Assembly (NCBI GenBank): GCA_021464525.1
Contig: JADRCO010000187.1
Coordinates: 1 to 44,848 of the forward strand
DNA: 44,848 nt
Direction of reading: 5' to 3'
From: Rhizophagus sp. LPA8_4_AMF
Lineage: Eukaryota; Glomeromycota; Glomeromycetes; Glomerales; Glomeraceae
Of the stretch, positions 44,813-44,848 are shown piece by piece. The notes below the pieces were generated by a model, which worked only from the letters and a program-made list of their open reading frames with translations, ran no database searches and was not told the DNA's origin. Positions within the stretch are counted from its first letter, which is position 1. Each line of letters begins with the position of its first letter. The translations under genes and the position numbers were made by a program.

Positions 44813-44848
44813 TATTAAATGCGTGTATTCTTTTTGTTATAATACAAT
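44813..44848. repeat. Duplicated segment, copy 2 (runs off the window)
   Basis: Identical over all 36 visible bases to 43221-43256 and likewise preceded by about 25 T. The true length of the duplication cannot be seen because the window ends inside it. Confidence 0.9.

Overview
The window looks like nuclear DNA of a fungus, most likely a Glomeromycotina (arbuscular mycorrhizal, Rhizophagus-like) genome. It is very AT-rich, its genes are cut by many short AT-rich introns (mostly 60-100 nt, GT-AG with a few GC-AG), and it mixes conserved eukaryotic genes with F-box proteins and a Crinkler-type nuclease. Both are families known to be expanded in that group. The organism is inferred from content; no rRNA or marker gene is present. 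All exon joins were made by hand from splice sites and reading frame. Every multi-exon model given here has a total length divisible by three.

Left half (1-19.4 kb): an INSIG sterol-regulator gene (+) converges on a ceramide synthase (-). A 2.3-kb gene-poor stretch follows, then a 24-exon ABCC/MRP-type transporter (-), an AN1 zinc-finger protein (-) head-to-head with a Yop1/REEP reticulon-like ER shaper (+), an intronless proline-racemase/trans-3-hydroxyproline-dehydratase family enzyme (-) head-to-head with an intronless ABHD10-like hydrolase (+), and a small unknown protein (-).

Middle (19.7-29 kb): a C2-domain/class-3 lipase of diacylglycerol-lipase type (-, 11 exons) is divergent from the exocyst subunit Sec8/EXOC4 (+, 27 exons).

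Right part (29-44.8 kb): sparser and more accessory. It holds an F-box gene with an Asp/Asn/Ser-repeat insert, a 5.4-kb gene-poor region with a hAT-type MITE inserted in a GC-richer, hairpin-rich island, a Crinkler-like PD-(D/E)XK nuclease-domain gene with tandem repeats in its promoter, a cluster of GTACAG inverted repeats, a caleosin with an unusual Asn/Lys-repeat N-terminus, and a second F-box gene flanked by a duplicated sequence that suggests a tandem array continuing past the window end.

Several genes act in lipid biology (INSIG, ceramide synthase, C2-lipase, caleosin) and two in ER or secretory membrane function (Yop1, Sec8). There is no operon logic here, and their proximity may be chance. 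The features most worth a second look are the MITE with its split GC-rich island, the nuclease gene whose frame depends on a poly-A tract or a tiny intron, the catalytic Cys in the hydroxyproline-dehydratase-like enzyme, two GC-AG introns, and the ceramide synthase whose last splice donor overlaps a stop codon.
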